A stretch of 64,000 bases of DNA from Salinigranum rubrum (GTDB taxonomy: Archaea; Halobacteriota; Halobacteria; Halobacteriales; Haloferacaceae), in NCBI RefSeq assembly GCF_002906575.1, contig NZ_CP026309.1, positions 2,976,001-3,040,000 of the forward strand, written 5' to 3'. Made by a program: the position numbers and the translations under genes. The notes below the pieces were generated by a model. That model did not search any database, was not told where the DNA came from, and worked only from the letters and a program-made list of their open reading frames with translations. Positions 25,467 to 35,153 of this stretch are shown here, piece after piece; within the stretch, counting starts at the first letter, position 1; every line of letters begins with the position of its first letter.

Positions 25467-27068
25467 ATGACCGGAACCACAGCCGAGGGCGCGTTCGTTC
25501 TCGGCCTCGACGGCGTTCCGTGGGAGCCGCTCACCCGGTGGGTAGACGCGGGGCTGCTCCCGAACGTCGAGCGGCTGTTCACCGACGGGGCCGCCGGCCC
25601 GCTCGAGAGCACGGTGCCGGCGAACACACCCATCGCGTGGCCCTCCATCGCGACGGGCGCCCGGCCGGACACACACGGCATCTACGAGTTCATGCGGCTC
25701 GACGAGGAGTACGGCCAGCAGCCCTACACCAGCGACGACCGACGGCAACCGCCCCTGTGGGATATCGTCACGCCGGCGGCGGTCGGAAACGTCCCGATGA
25801 CCTACCCGGCCTCCGAGATCGACGGACAGATGGTCACGGGGATGATGACGCCCGAGTCGGCTAGCGGGCAACGCTTCGCCCGCCCGTCAGCCCTTGCGAC
25901 GGCCATCGAGCGGCGACTGCCGGAGTACCAGGTCGGCCTCGACTGGAAGGAGTACCACGGCCGCGAGGAGGAGTTCGTGTCGGCACTCCGGTCGCTCGTC
26001 GAGTCGCGGCGCGACCTCCTCGACCTCATGCTGGAGCGGGACGACCCGGAACTGGTGTTCTTCGTCTTCACCGGCCCGGACCGACTCCAGCACCTCGTCT
26101 GGGACGAGGCCGTCCTCAAGGAGCAGTACCAGTACTTCGACGGTATCGTCGGCGACGCGATAGACTACTGCGAGGCGAACGATTACGCACTGTTCGTCGT
26201 CTCCGACCACGGGTTCGGCGAGATCGACTACCACGTCAACGTCAATCGGTATCTCCTCGAACGGGGCTTTTTCGCCGAGGAGGGAGACGCGGGCGTCCGC
26301 GGGCTGTTCTCCCGTGCTGGCGTCTCGAAGGATCGGGTGACGGACGCGCTCGAACGGATCGGAGTGACCGAGGACCTGTTGGTCGACGTCCTCCCGCAGT
26401 CGGTCCTCCAGGCGGCGGCGACGAGGGTTCCGGGTGATCACTCGCTCTACGACATGGACCCGACCGGGACCCAGGCGTTCCTCCACGGGCTGGGAAGCGT
26501 GTACGTCAACGACACCGAGCGGTTCGCGTCGGGAACCGTCGACCCGGCGGACGTCCCCGCGGTGAAGACCCGACTCGTCGAGGCGCTCCGCGGACTCGAA
26601 GACCCCACGACGGGTCGACCCGTGCTCGACGTCCACGACGGCGTCGACCTCTACTCGGGCGACGAGTTCGCGCCCGACGTCGTGATCGACGGGCGCGAAC
26701 GGTACCGCGTCACGCCGGACCTCGCAGAGGAGACGTTCAAAGAACCGACGGTGAAGGTCGCCGACCACCGTCCGGACGGGGTGTTCCTTGCGAAAGGACC
26801 CGGAATCGAGCCTGGAAGCCGCCCCGAGGACGCCACAGTCGCCGACGTCGCCCCGACCGTGTTGCACCTGATGGGCGAGGCGGTACCCGCCGGTGCTGAC
26901 GGGCGGGTCCTCTCGGAACTGTTCGAGGCGGGGTCGGACCCGGCGGAGAGAGCCGTCGAGCAGACGACCTACGACCGGGAGGGTGGCGACGCGGGCGAAC
27001 GCGCTCGCGACCACGAGGACTTCTCCGAGGTCGAAGGGCGGCTCCGTGGACTCGGCTACATGGAGTGA
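25467..27068 (+). CDS. Alkaline-phosphatase-superfamily phosphodiesterase (type I nucleotide pyrophosphatase-like)
   Basis: The protein of about 533 aa begins 'GAFVLGLDGVPWEPLTRWVD' with the first metal Asp. It carries 'VPANTPIAWPSIATGARPDTHGIYEF', where the Thr in N-T-P is the expected nucleophile. Later motifs are 'ELVFFVFTGPDRLQHLVWDE' and 'FVVSDHGFGEIDYHVNVNRYL', metal-site residues of the PF01663 group. The C-terminal part has 'KVADHRPDGVFLAKGPGIEPG' and ends EGRLRGLGYME, the tail shared with other island members. Natural substrates could be nucleotide sugars, polyprenyl phosphates or glycan phosphates. ATG 25467 is chosen; GTG 25449 would add six residues. It is divergent from the GT4 gene. 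Confidence 0.8.
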   Translation: MTGTTAEGAFVLGLDGVPWEPLTRWVDAGLLPNVERLFTDGAAGPLESTVPANTPIAWPSIATGARPDTHGIYEFMRLDEEYGQQPYTSDDRRQPPLWDIVTPAAVGNVPMTYPASEIDGQMVTGMMTPESASGQRFARPSALATAIERRLPEYQVGLDWKEYHGREEEFVSALRSLVESRRDLLDLMLERDDPELVFFVFTGPDRLQHLVWDEAVLKEQYQYFDGIVGDAIDYCEANDYALFVVSDHGFGEIDYHVNVNRYLLERGFFAEEGDAGVRGLFSRAGVSKDRVTDALERIGVTEDLLVDVLPQSVLQAAATRVPGDHSLYDMDPTGTQAFLHGLGSVYVNDTERFASGTVDPADVPAVKTRLVEALRGLEDPTTGRPVLDVHDGVDLYSGDEFAPDVVIDGRERYRVTPDLAEETFKEPTVKVADHRPDGVFLAKGPGIEPGSRPEDATVADVAPTVLHLMGEAVPAGADGRVLSELFEAGSDPAERAVEQTTYDREGGDAGERARDHEDFSEVEGRLRGLGYME

Positions 27069-27398
27069 GCACCTCGACTCTCGGGAGCGCCTCGGAAACC
27101 AATTCTGAGATTCCGGTAGGCCCGAACACATCGGCCGTCCCCGAACTCGTGGACTGTGGACTCCGATCGGGAGAAACCAGCGCGGCGGTGTGTTTCACAC
27201 GTGCTTCGGAGGCCGGTTCCGGGAAATGACGGTGTTTTACACCGTCAGCGTTCTGCTGAGATCTCGTTAATTGTTTATTTATATCCCTGAACTAAACATA
27301 CCTGTGTCGCCAACTTTCTCTGTTTTCATACCCAGGTTATCAGACGAAATGTTTTGGGGGTCACCCTTAAATCCGACATCCGGGTCAAGAAAGGTGCA
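27069..27398. other. AT-rich intergenic region before the beta-helix gene
   Basis: About 330 nt. The segment 27259-27370 is much richer in A and T than its surroundings (for example TTAATTGTTTATTTATAT). It probably holds promoter and regulatory signals. A CTTAAATCC box at 27366-27374 lies 31-32 nt before ATG 27399. No gene is supported. Confidence 0.55.
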
Positions 27399-30300
27399 AT
27401 GGCACGCGACCCAGCGGGCAACCGCTCTGCGGAGCGGCGGCTCCACGATGACGGACTGATCGGCCGACGGACGTACCTCAAAGCAGGTGCGGCAGCGGTC
27501 TCACTGACACTCGGCTCGGCGGCGGTCGCCGGGGCCGCGATCGAACGGCACGGTATCAGTTTCGACCGGACGGTCGACCTGGTAGCGGACTTCGGTGCTG
27601 ACCCGACCGGAGGCGTCTCGATCGACAGCGCGCTTCGGAAGGCGGTGCAGACCGGGACGCTCGTCGTGCTGCCGGAGGGCACCTACAAGCTGACGAGCAC
27701 GTTTACCACGAGCGCGGAGCGGTTCGGTATCGTCGGAGACGGCGACGTGACGCTCGTGCCGACGGGCTTCCGCGGGAAGTTCATCGACCTCTGGCAGTCG
27801 GACGAGTTCCTCTTCGAGGGAATCGACGTCGACGTCAGGAACAACCGGAACACGGGGCTGAAAGTCTACTGTCGGACGAAGTTCCACGTCGAGAACGTCG
27901 AGTACCTCGGTCGGGGCGGTCGGTCGGGACAGGCGTTCAACCTCGGCCTCCACGACGAGCGCGGCGTCGGTGTGCTCCGGAACGCACGGGTGAAAAACGG
28001 CGGTTACATGGACCTGTACGACGGCGGTGACGGTCGGATCGGTATCTGGTCCGGCTGGGCGAACAAGGGCACGCTCCGCGTGCTCGACTGCGACTTCCGC
28101 GAGTTCGGGAACAACGGCCTCTACACCGGCCGAACCCCCGGAAACATCCAGGTGGAAGGCTGCTACTTCGAGAACAACAACGTCTCCTCGGTCCGTATCT
28201 CGGGGCGGGGAGCTGGGTGAAGGACTCGACGTTCGTCATCGACCACGCGCGGTACGACGGGAAGTGGATCGCGACCGACAAGGCGTTCAACACCCGCGCG
28301 ATCCGCATCGACCAGGCGAAGAACGGGGAGACCATCGGCTCGTATCCGCCGAAGACGGAGCCGACGGACCCCTCTCGGCCGGCGGAGGAGCGTGGCGCGC
28401 TCATCGAGCGGTGTGACATCCGGGTGCTGAACACGCTGTACGACCGGAACATCCGGGGCGCGATCTGCATGAACGCGGCCTCACAGAGCGCGACGATCCG
28501 CGACACGTACATCCAGATGGACGCGGGGCAGGCACCCGCGGTGTACCGCGTCAAGCCCGGCTGGAACTTCCGCGACGACCAGGACACCCCGCCGAAGCCA
28601 CACTGGGTCCGGCTCGAGAACGTCACGATCAACGGCTCGACCGACAACGGGGCGGCGGTCCGTGTCGAGTCGGGCGACGACACGGTCATCACGAACTGCT
28701 GTATCCACCAGACCGGGTCGAACCGCAACGGAATCGTCATGAACGACACGGCCAACGCGCGCGTCGAAGACAGCAACATCCGCGTCAGCGGCGAGGCCGT
28801 CGTCAGCCGGTCGTCGGACGTCTCGACGCAGAACCTCACGTCGAGCGACGCGTGTCCGATTCCGGACGTCGGCCGCGGCTCCAGCGGGTCGCCCTCGGAC
28901 GGCACTGGTTCGCCCGGAGACGGATCGGAGACCGGTACGGAACACGAACTGCTCGTCCGCGCCGACGCCGGCGCCGACGTGTTCAGCTACACCGTTCGCG
29001 TGAGCGGCGCCGCCGAACCCGTACTCGACGGCACCTACCGCGCCAACGGCAACGAGGAACTGGTCACGAACGACGACGGCTCGACGACCATCACCGGCAC
29101 TGTCGGCCTCGGCGGCGGCGACACCTTCCGGTTCGACGGGACGGTCGTCTCCGCGGAGCTCAGCGGGCCCGGTGCCGTCTTCGTCGACGACACCGAACTC
29201 GACCTCTCGACCCTCGACGGAAAGGACGAGAACACCGACGGCTCGACCGGCGGCGACTCGGGTGGCTCGGACGCGAACACCGAACACGAACTGCTCGTCC
29301 GCGCCGACGCCGGCGCCGACGTGTTCAGCTACACCGTCAACGTGAGCGGCTCCGCCGAACCCGTGCTCGACGGCACCTACCGCGCCAACGGCAACGAGGA
29401 ACTGGTCACGAACGACGACGGCTCGACGACCATCACCGGTACCGTCGGCCTCGGCGGCGGCGACACCTTCCGGTTCTTCGGCGACGTCAGCTCCGCGGAA
29501 CTCAGCGGGCCCGGTGCCGTCTTCGTCGACGACACCGAACTCGACCTCTCGACCCTCGACGGGAAGGAAGAAGACGAGAACACCGACGGCTCGACCGGCG
29601 GGGGCTCGGGTGGCTCGGACGAACCGGCGTACGACCACGAACTGCTCGTCCGCGCCGACACCGGTGCCGACGTGTTCAGTTACACCGTTCGCGTGAGCGG
29701 CGCCGCCGAACCCGTGCTCGACGGCACCTACCGCGCCAACGACAACGAGGAGCTGACGGTGCACGCCGACGGCTCGACGACCATCACCGGCACCGTCGGC
29801 CTCGGCGGCGGCGACAGCTTCCGGTTCGACGGGACGGTCGTCTTCGCTGACCTCGGCGGCCCCGGCTCCCTCGCCGTGGACGGGTCCGACGTCTCGCTCG
29901 CCGAGGTCGGCCCGGACCACCGTCTCGAAATCGTCGGCGTCCCCGACTGGCCGGCGACGTACGAGTTCACGGTCGACGGCGAACTGTTCGCGGACCTCTC
30001 CGCGTCGGGCGCCGAGGAGAACGTCTCCGGGTCGAGCGCCGAGGGTTCCGTCGGCGAGGACCCCGACGCGTACCTCTTCAACGGCTCGATCACCGACTTC
30101 AGGGTGGAGGGAGACGCGGGCGTCTACCTCGACGGGGAGCAGGTCGACCCCGACGCGCTCGACGCCGGCACCGACCCCTCGCTTCCGAACCGCCTCGTCA
30201 TCGAGAGCGCCGGCGGCACCTCCTCGTACGAGTTCGAGGTGAGCGGCAACGCGGAGAAGCGGTACCGGAGCGCGACGGTCGAGACGGCCGACCTGACCAG

Positions 30301-30424
30301 CGGTGGCTACATCAGCGGGTCGGTCGACGGCGACGACGTCGACGCGTACGCCTTCTCCGGTGACATCGTCACGATGAACGTGACGGGGTCGGGATCGCTC
30401 ACGTTCGAGGACCTCGACGGATAA
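27399..30424 (+). pseudogene. Tat-exported right-handed beta-helix protein with C-terminal tandem repeats, one frameshift
   Basis: A Tat signal (GRRTYLKAGAAAVSL) leads to a parallel beta-helix domain at residues 45-450: 'FDRTVDLVADFGADPTGG', 'LPEGTYKL', 'FREFGNNGLYTGR', 'FENNNVSSVRISG', 'ENVTINGSTDNGAAVRV'. Three near-identical repeats of about 115 aa follow (HELLVRADAGADVFSYTV ... ELDLSTLDGK), then two diverged ones (HRLEIVGVPDWPATYEF..., NRLVIESAGGTSSYEFEV...). Acidic Gly/Ser linkers separate the close copies. The frame breaks at the G4 run 28207-28210; one added G restores SGRGSWVKDSTF, matching SGKGSYAQGCTV of the paralogue at 30523. About 1,008 aa when repaired. It may bind or cleave surface polysaccharide. 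Confidence 0.82.
28940..29900 (+). repeat. Three direct repeats of about 345 bp within the beta-helix gene
   Basis: Copies begin at 28940, 29282 and 29633, each starting GA(A/C)CACGAACTGCTCGTCCG; the spacings are 342 and 351 bp, in frame. Long stretches are identical at DNA level, which implies recent duplication or gene conversion. Such repeats can also cause assembly collapse. Confidence 0.9.
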
Positions 30425-30483
30425 CACGAGACATCAGGAGGAGCGGCCCGTCTCCGGCGAGACGTAAATCGCCTGCGGAAACG

Positions 30484-30499
30484 ACGGAATAACGAAGCC
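30484..30499 (+). promoter_or_regulatory. Promoter of the beta-helix lipoprotein gene
   Basis: ACGGAATAACGAAGCC; the TAACGAA core begins at 30490, 33 nt before ATG 30523, which favours that start over GTG 30514. Confidence 0.55.
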
Positions 30500-30522
30500 T
30501 GACCACGAAGCTAGTGGTCGTA

Positions 30523-32169
30523 ATGACAGCCCCCGGCGACTCCCCGCTTTCCCGCCGACGCCTCCTCCAGGCGCTCAGTGTCGGCGGCATCGCGAGCCTC
30601 GCAGGCTGCGGTCTCTTTACAGAGTCGGAACCACCTAGCGACTCGTCACCCGCGCCGACTCCGACCGCCGCCCCGTCGGCGGCGACCAGCGGTGGACCGG
30701 CTGACATCCCGTTCGACCGGACCGTGAACCTCGTCGACGACCTCGGCGCGAGCACCGACGGGTCGGAACCGATTAACAGCGTATTAAGCGACGCGCTCGA
30801 ACGGGGTACGCGAATCGTCGTTCCGGGTGGGACGTACGCGCTGGACGGACCCATCGACGTGTCGAACAGACGGGTCGGGTTCGTCGGCGACGGTGATGCC
30901 GTTTTTCGGCTTCCGGAGGGCTTCACCGGGAAGTTCCTCCGCGTGAACGACGTCGACGCCTTCCTGTTCCGCGGTATCGACGTCGACATGCGTGGCGACT
31001 GCCGGGGCGGAATGCAGGTCCGGTGTCCGACGAAGTTCCACATCGAGGACGTGGAGTACGTCGGCCGCGGGGGACTCACGGGGCAGGCGTTCAATCTCGG
31101 CGTCACCCAGCCGCGGGGGACGGGACGTCTCGTGAACGTGAGAGTCCCACACGGCGGGCATCCCGACCGCTACGACAGCCCGAACGGGACGCCGGGAAAC
31201 GGTCGGATCGGCGTCTGGGCCGGCCTCGAACACGAGGGCACGCTCCGGGTCGAACAGTGCGAGTTCAGCGAGTTCGGCAACAACGGCATGTACACCAGCC
31301 GGAACCTCGGCAAGGTCCAGGTCCTCGACTCGCACTTCGAGAACAACAACGTCAGCAGCATCCGTCTCAGCGGGAAGGGGAGCTACGCCCAGGGGTGTAC
31401 GGTCACCATCGACTTCCGCCGCTACAACGGTCCCGCGCTGACCGACACGGAGCAGGGGTTCAACCCGCGGGCGATCATGATCGACGGCGCGAACGCGACC
31501 GAGGGCGTCCCTCGCCAGAAACCGGGCGCGGAGATCCGAAACTGCGCGATCAGGCTCAAACACATCCCACAGGGGTCGGTCGTCCAGTCGGCCATCGAAC
31601 AGAACCCGGCGGCGCGGAGCCTGCGCGTCCGTGACACGCTGATCGAGATCGATCTCGAGCGGACGCCGGCGGTCAGACGTGCGCGGCCGGGGTCCGGTCC
31701 GATCGCGTGGCGGCCGCGCCGCGACGTCCCTCCCAAGCCCCACTGGACCCGGCTCGAAAACGTCACCGTCACCGGGACGGCGAGCAAGGGCTCGGCGATC
31801 GAACTCAACGGGGCTGACGGCTCGGAACTCGTCGCCTGCCAGGTGAAACAGCCCGCGGGGGCTCGGAACGGTGTCTCCCTCAGCGGGTGTGAGAACGTCG
31901 CCGTGGACAAGGGAAACTACGTCACCGGCGGGTACCCGTTCGTCATCGAATCGCTGCCCGAGGGCGGCTGTTCGCTCCAGATACGGAACCCACCGCAACT
32001 CACCCCGAAGGGGTCGGAATCGGAGTCGGGGAGCGTCCACCAACTCGGTCCGGTCGAGTCGGGGGACACCTGTGCGGTGACACGGGAGTTGCTGGAGGGA
32101 ACCGGCTCGTCGACCGTCCGCATCACCGGGATCAGGGACGGGAACGTCTTCGGGACGACGGGGAACTGA
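30523..32169 (+). CDS. Tat-exported beta-helix lipoprotein
   Basis: The protein (548 aa) has a Tat signal (SRRRLLQALSVGGIASLAGC) with a lipobox LAGC, so it should be a lipid-anchored surface protein; a Ser/Pro/Thr linker follows. The rest is a right-handed beta-helix aligned with the first half of the preceding gene: 'PFDRTVNLVDDLGAS', 'VVPGGTYAL', 'CPTKFHIEDVEYVGRGGLTGQAFNLG' (split here as a family phrase), 'FSEFGNNGMYTSR', 'FENNNVSSIRLSGKG', 'PPKPHWTRLENVTV'. It lacks the C-terminal repeats. Pectate-lyase-like folds bind or cleave polysaccharides; no catalytic set can be assigned with confidence. Tandem duplication with divergence is the likely origin. Confidence 0.85.
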   Translation: MTAPGDSPLSRRRLLQALSVGGIASLAGCGLFTESEPPSDSSPAPTPTAAPSAATSGGPADIPFDRTVNLVDDLGASTDGSEPINSVLSDALERGTRIVVPGGTYALDGPIDVSNRRVGFVGDGDAVFRLPEGFTGKFLRVNDVDAFLFRGIDVDMRGDCRGGMQVRCPTKFHIEDVEYVGRGGLTGQAFNLGVTQPRGTGRLVNVRVPHGGHPDRYDSPNGTPGNGRIGVWAGLEHEGTLRVEQCEFSEFGNNGMYTSRNLGKVQVLDSHFENNNVSSIRLSGKGSYAQGCTVTIDFRRYNGPALTDTEQGFNPRAIMIDGANATEGVPRQKPGAEIRNCAIRLKHIPQGSVVQSAIEQNPAARSLRVRDTLIEIDLERTPAVRRARPGSGPIAWRPRRDVPPKPHWTRLENVTVTGTASKGSAIELNGADGSELVACQVKQPAGARNGVSLSGCENVAVDKGNYVTGGYPFVIESLPEGGCSLQIRNPPQLTPKGSESESGSVHQLGPVESGDTCAVTRELLEGTGSSTVRITGIRDGNVFGTTGN

Positions 32170-32212
32170 CAGTCGGACGAACCGGCGACCACGCGTCGCG
32201 TCGACCACGGCT

Positions 32213-32230
32213 CTAATCCGGGTATAACAA
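32213..32230 (+). promoter_or_regulatory. Promoter of the leader ORF-flippase transcript
   Basis: CTAATCCGGGTATAACAA; the TAACAA core begins at 32225, 33 nt before ATG 32258. Confidence 0.55.
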
Positions 32231-32257
32231 TGGGCGTTTAGCCAGCATCCGTGAGCA

Positions 32258-32398
32258 ATGGGTTCGCCGTACCATCCGGACGTGTCGAGGACGTCACCCG
32301 CGGCCGGTGTCGACTCCGTCCGCGGGACCAGTCCACCCCCCGTGGAACCACCAACCGAGCGCGAGTCCCGAGGTGACAAGCCGTGTTGGACCGTCTGA
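32258..32398 (+). CDS. Leader ORF upstream of flippase gene (46 aa, hypothetical)
   Basis: The ORF begins MGSPYHPDVSRTSPAAG and is Pro/Ser/Arg-rich with no domain. Its ATG is at exact leaderless spacing (33 nt) from the TATA box, whereas the flippase start is about 125 nt further on. Its end overlaps the flippase GTG by 16 nt. This suggests translation of the short ORF delivers ribosomes to the main gene. Confidence 0.4.
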   Translation: MGSPYHPDVSRTSPAAGVDSVRGTSPPPVEPPTERESRGDKPCWTV

Positions 32399-33888
32399 AA
32401 CAGCTGTTCGCGGACGCCTCCCCGTCCGGCGGAGTCGCAGAGCAGGCGATCAAGAGCGGGATGTGGGTCATGTCGATGAACGTCTCCGACAGGCTCCTCC
32501 AGCTCCTCCTGACGGTCATCCTGGCGTCGCTCTTGACGCCCGCCGACTTCGGGTTGATGGGAATCGCCCTCCTCGGACTCAGTTCGCTGCGTCGCGTCTC
32601 GAAACTCGGACTGGACGAGTCGCTCATCCACCAGCACGAGGAGAACGTCGACAGGTACCTCGACACCGCCCTGACGCTGAAGACGATTCGGGGCCTCCTC
32701 ATCGTGGTCTTCCTCTACGTCGCAGCGCCGTTCATCGCGGGCTTTCTCAACGAACCGCGTGCCACCGACGTCGTTCGAGTCGTGGGGGTCTCCCCGCTGC
32801 TCATCAGTCTCCACAACCCCGCCGTCGTCTACTTCAAGAAGAACCTGGACTTCAACTTCCAGTTCCTCTACAACGTCAGCGGGTCGCTCGCACGTTTCGC
32901 CGTCGGACTTGGCTGGGCGCTCGTCTTCCAGAACGTCTGGGCGCTGGTGTTCGGCTTCCTGGCTGCCGACGTCGCCCGTTTAATCGTCTCGTACGCCGCC
33001 CACGACTACCGACCGTGGCCCCGGTTCAACCGCGGCCGCGCGAAGGAGATGATCGGCTACGGCAAGTGGATCACGGGCTCCTCGCTCGTGTACTTCCTCT
33101 ACAGCGAGGGCGACGACATCATCGTCGCCGTGTTGCTCAGTTCGACGGCGCTCGGCTTTTACCGTCTCGCGTACCAGCTATCGAACGCGCCCGGAACGGA
33201 GGTGTCCGAAGTCATCCGTGACGTCACGTTCCCCGCGTTCTCACAGGTCCAAGACGACATCGAGGCGCTCAGACGGGGCTTCTTCCAGTCGTTGCGGCTC
33301 ACGACGCTCGTCTCGTTCCCGATGGCGTTCGGCATCGCGGCCGTCACGCCCGTGTTCGTCCGCGCGTTCCTCGGGACGAAGTGGGTCCCGATGATCACGA
33401 CGATGCAGATACTCGCCGGTTACGGCCTCCTCCTCTCCGTCACGTCGTCGTACGGCTCCGTGTTCAGAGCCGTGGGGCGGCCCGACTACGGGACGAAACT
33501 CGGGGCGACCCGCGTCGTCCTGATGGCGATACTCATCGTCCCGGTGACGATGCGGTTCGGCATCGAGGGGACGGCGGCGCTCGTCGTCGGCCTGTTCGCC
33601 TTCCCCATGTTCCAACTGGACACCTATCTGCTCTTGAAGTGTCTCGACACCACGTGGACTCGGGTCCTGCGTGAACTGATCTACCCGTTCGTCGCGGCCG
33701 CAATCATGGCCGGAGCCGTCGTCTACACCGACCGGATGCTGACGCTGGACCCCCTCGCACTGGAGTTCGGCGTCCTCATCCTCGTCGGCGTCGTCGTGTA
33801 CACCGTCGTCGTCTCGGCCCTCGAGTTCCAGTTCGACTGGGGGATCGAACGGCAACTGCGGACGATGGTCGACACCGTGTTGAACTGA
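32383..33888 (+). CDS. Wzx-like oligosaccharide flippase (polysaccharide transporter family)
   Basis: The 501-aa polytopic protein has about 12-14 helices. The start 'GVAEQAIKSGMWVMSMNVSDRLLQLLLTVILASLLTP' is split here as a family phrase: an amphipathic start, then TM1. 'ADFGLMGIALLGLSSLRRVSKLGLDESLIHQ' follows. 'NPAVVYFKKNLDFNFQF' is typical of MOP-superfamily lipid-linked oligosaccharide exporters. A role in moving the lipid-linked glycan across the membrane is likely. GTG 32383 (MLDRLKQLFAD) is the natural start. It follows the two beta-helix genes and precedes the FG-GAP gene. Confidence 0.85.
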   Translation: MLDRLKQLFADASPSGGVAEQAIKSGMWVMSMNVSDRLLQLLLTVILASLLTPADFGLMGIALLGLSSLRRVSKLGLDESLIHQHEENVDRYLDTALTLKTIRGLLIVVFLYVAAPFIAGFLNEPRATDVVRVVGVSPLLISLHNPAVVYFKKNLDFNFQFLYNVSGSLARFAVGLGWALVFQNVWALVFGFLAADVARLIVSYAAHDYRPWPRFNRGRAKEMIGYGKWITGSSLVYFLYSEGDDIIVAVLLSSTALGFYRLAYQLSNAPGTEVSEVIRDVTFPAFSQVQDDIEALRRGFFQSLRLTTLVSFPMAFGIAAVTPVFVRAFLGTKWVPMITTMQILAGYGLLLSVTSSYGSVFRAVGRPDYGTKLGATRVVLMAILIVPVTMRFGIEGTAALVVGLFAFPMFQLDTYLLLKCLDTTWTRVLRELIYPFVAAAIMAGAVVYTDRMLTLDPLALEFGVLILVGVVVYTVVVSALEFQFDWGIERQLRTMVDTVLN

Positions 33889-33937
33889 CCCGTTTAAGCG
33901 ACCTATTACAAACCCCCGAAGGCGTCCATCACCGGAT

Positions 33938-35077
33938 ATGCGGTTTCGACACGAGCGAATCGACGCATCACCGCCGACACAACGACTCACCTTCTGTGAG
34001 ACGACGGATCTGACCGGCAACGGACGGCCGGACGTCATCGTCGGCGGGAAGGGGGTCGAGAGCAACCTCTGGCTCCTCGGGAGCAGAACGTCGTATCCGA
34101 ACCCGCGACGACTGCTCCGCGAGAAGACCGGCATCCGCGCGGCGAACGTCTTCTGGTACGAGAACCCCGGGTGGGAGCGCCACGCCATCACCGACACCGG
34201 CCGGTTCGAGGTCGGTGCCGCCGTCGGTGACATCACCGGCGACGGACGGGACGAACTGGTCGCCGGGCGGACGATTCACCACCCCGAGGTCTACTGGTAC
34301 CAACAGCCCGACGACCCGCGCGACCGGTGGCACGAACGGCTCCTCACCGACCGCTTCGAGATGTACCACGACGTCCGAATCGCGGACATCGACGACGACG
34401 GCGAACCGGAGGTCGTCGGCCTCTCGCAGGCGGCCGAGACGGTGTTCTACTACGACGTCCCCGACGACCCGACGCAGGAGCCGTGGCCGGACGCGTGCTG
34501 TCACGTCCTCGCGGACGACCTCTCGGTGGAGGGAGCCGAGGTCGTCGACATCGACGGCGACGGCCGGACGGAGCTCATCGCCGGGACGAACCTGTTCAGC
34601 CGACGGGACGACGGCACCTGGGAGCGCGAGTCCCTCGCCGAAGGATGGGACGATGTCCGCGTCGCCACGGCCGACCTCGACGGCGACGGTCGCCGCGAGG
34701 TCGTCTTCGCGGAGGGCGACTCCCCGGCCCACGGGACCCACCCCGGACGGCTCGCGGTGTTCGACACGACCGACTGGGAGCCGACGTTCCTCCACGAGGA
34801 GCTCTTCTGTCCGCACAGCCTCCAGATCGCCGATATCACGGGGAACGGACGCCCCGACGTCTACGTCAGTGAGATGGGGCTCGGCGAGAACGACGACCCG
34901 ATGCACCTGCTCTACGCCAACACGGGCGACGGGACGCTCGAACAGCACGTCATCGCGCGAGGGACGCCGAGCCACGAGGCGAAGGTCGTCGACATGACCG
35001 GGAACGGCCGGCCCGACGTCGTCGGCAAGTCGTTCACCCCGACCCACCACGTCGACGTGTGGTACAACGAGGAGTGA
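33938..35077 (+). CDS. FG-GAP/VCBS-repeat protein
   Basis: The 379-aa protein has about seven Asp/Gly-rich repeats: DLTGNGRPDVIVGG, DITGDGRDELVAG, DIDDDGEPEVVG, DIDGDGRTELIAG, DLDGDGRREVVF, DITGNGRPDVYV and DMTGNGRPDVVG. These form Ca-binding loops of an integrin-like beta-propeller. There is no signal peptide, so it is cytoplasmic or uses another export route. A TTACAAACC box begins about 31 nt before ATG 33938. Carbohydrate binding is plausible from family and context, but not shown. Confidence 0.82.
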   Translation: MRFRHERIDASPPTQRLTFCETTDLTGNGRPDVIVGGKGVESNLWLLGSRTSYPNPRRLLREKTGIRAANVFWYENPGWERHAITDTGRFEVGAAVGDITGDGRDELVAGRTIHHPEVYWYQQPDDPRDRWHERLLTDRFEMYHDVRIADIDDDGEPEVVGLSQAAETVFYYDVPDDPTQEPWPDACCHVLADDLSVEGAEVVDIDGDGRTELIAGTNLFSRRDDGTWERESLAEGWDDVRVATADLDGDGRREVVFAEGDSPAHGTHPGRLAVFDTTDWEPTFLHEELFCPHSLQIADITGNGRPDVYVSEMGLGENDDPMHLLYANTGDGTLEQHVIARGTPSHEAKVVDMTGNGRPDVVGKSFTPTHHVDVWYNEE

Positions 35078-35153
35078 CGACTCGCGGGATGCGAGCGCTC
35101 ACAGGAGAGACGCCGTCAGCCGCCTCGGCCGTCGGCGGGGACGGTCGAGCGCC

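Noticed and set aside
28481-30427. Minus-strand open frame of about 650 codons opposite the beta-helix repeats
   Set aside because: Mirror of the coding repeats; Val/Gly/Asp-rich shadow translation. The plus strand has the Tat protein homology.
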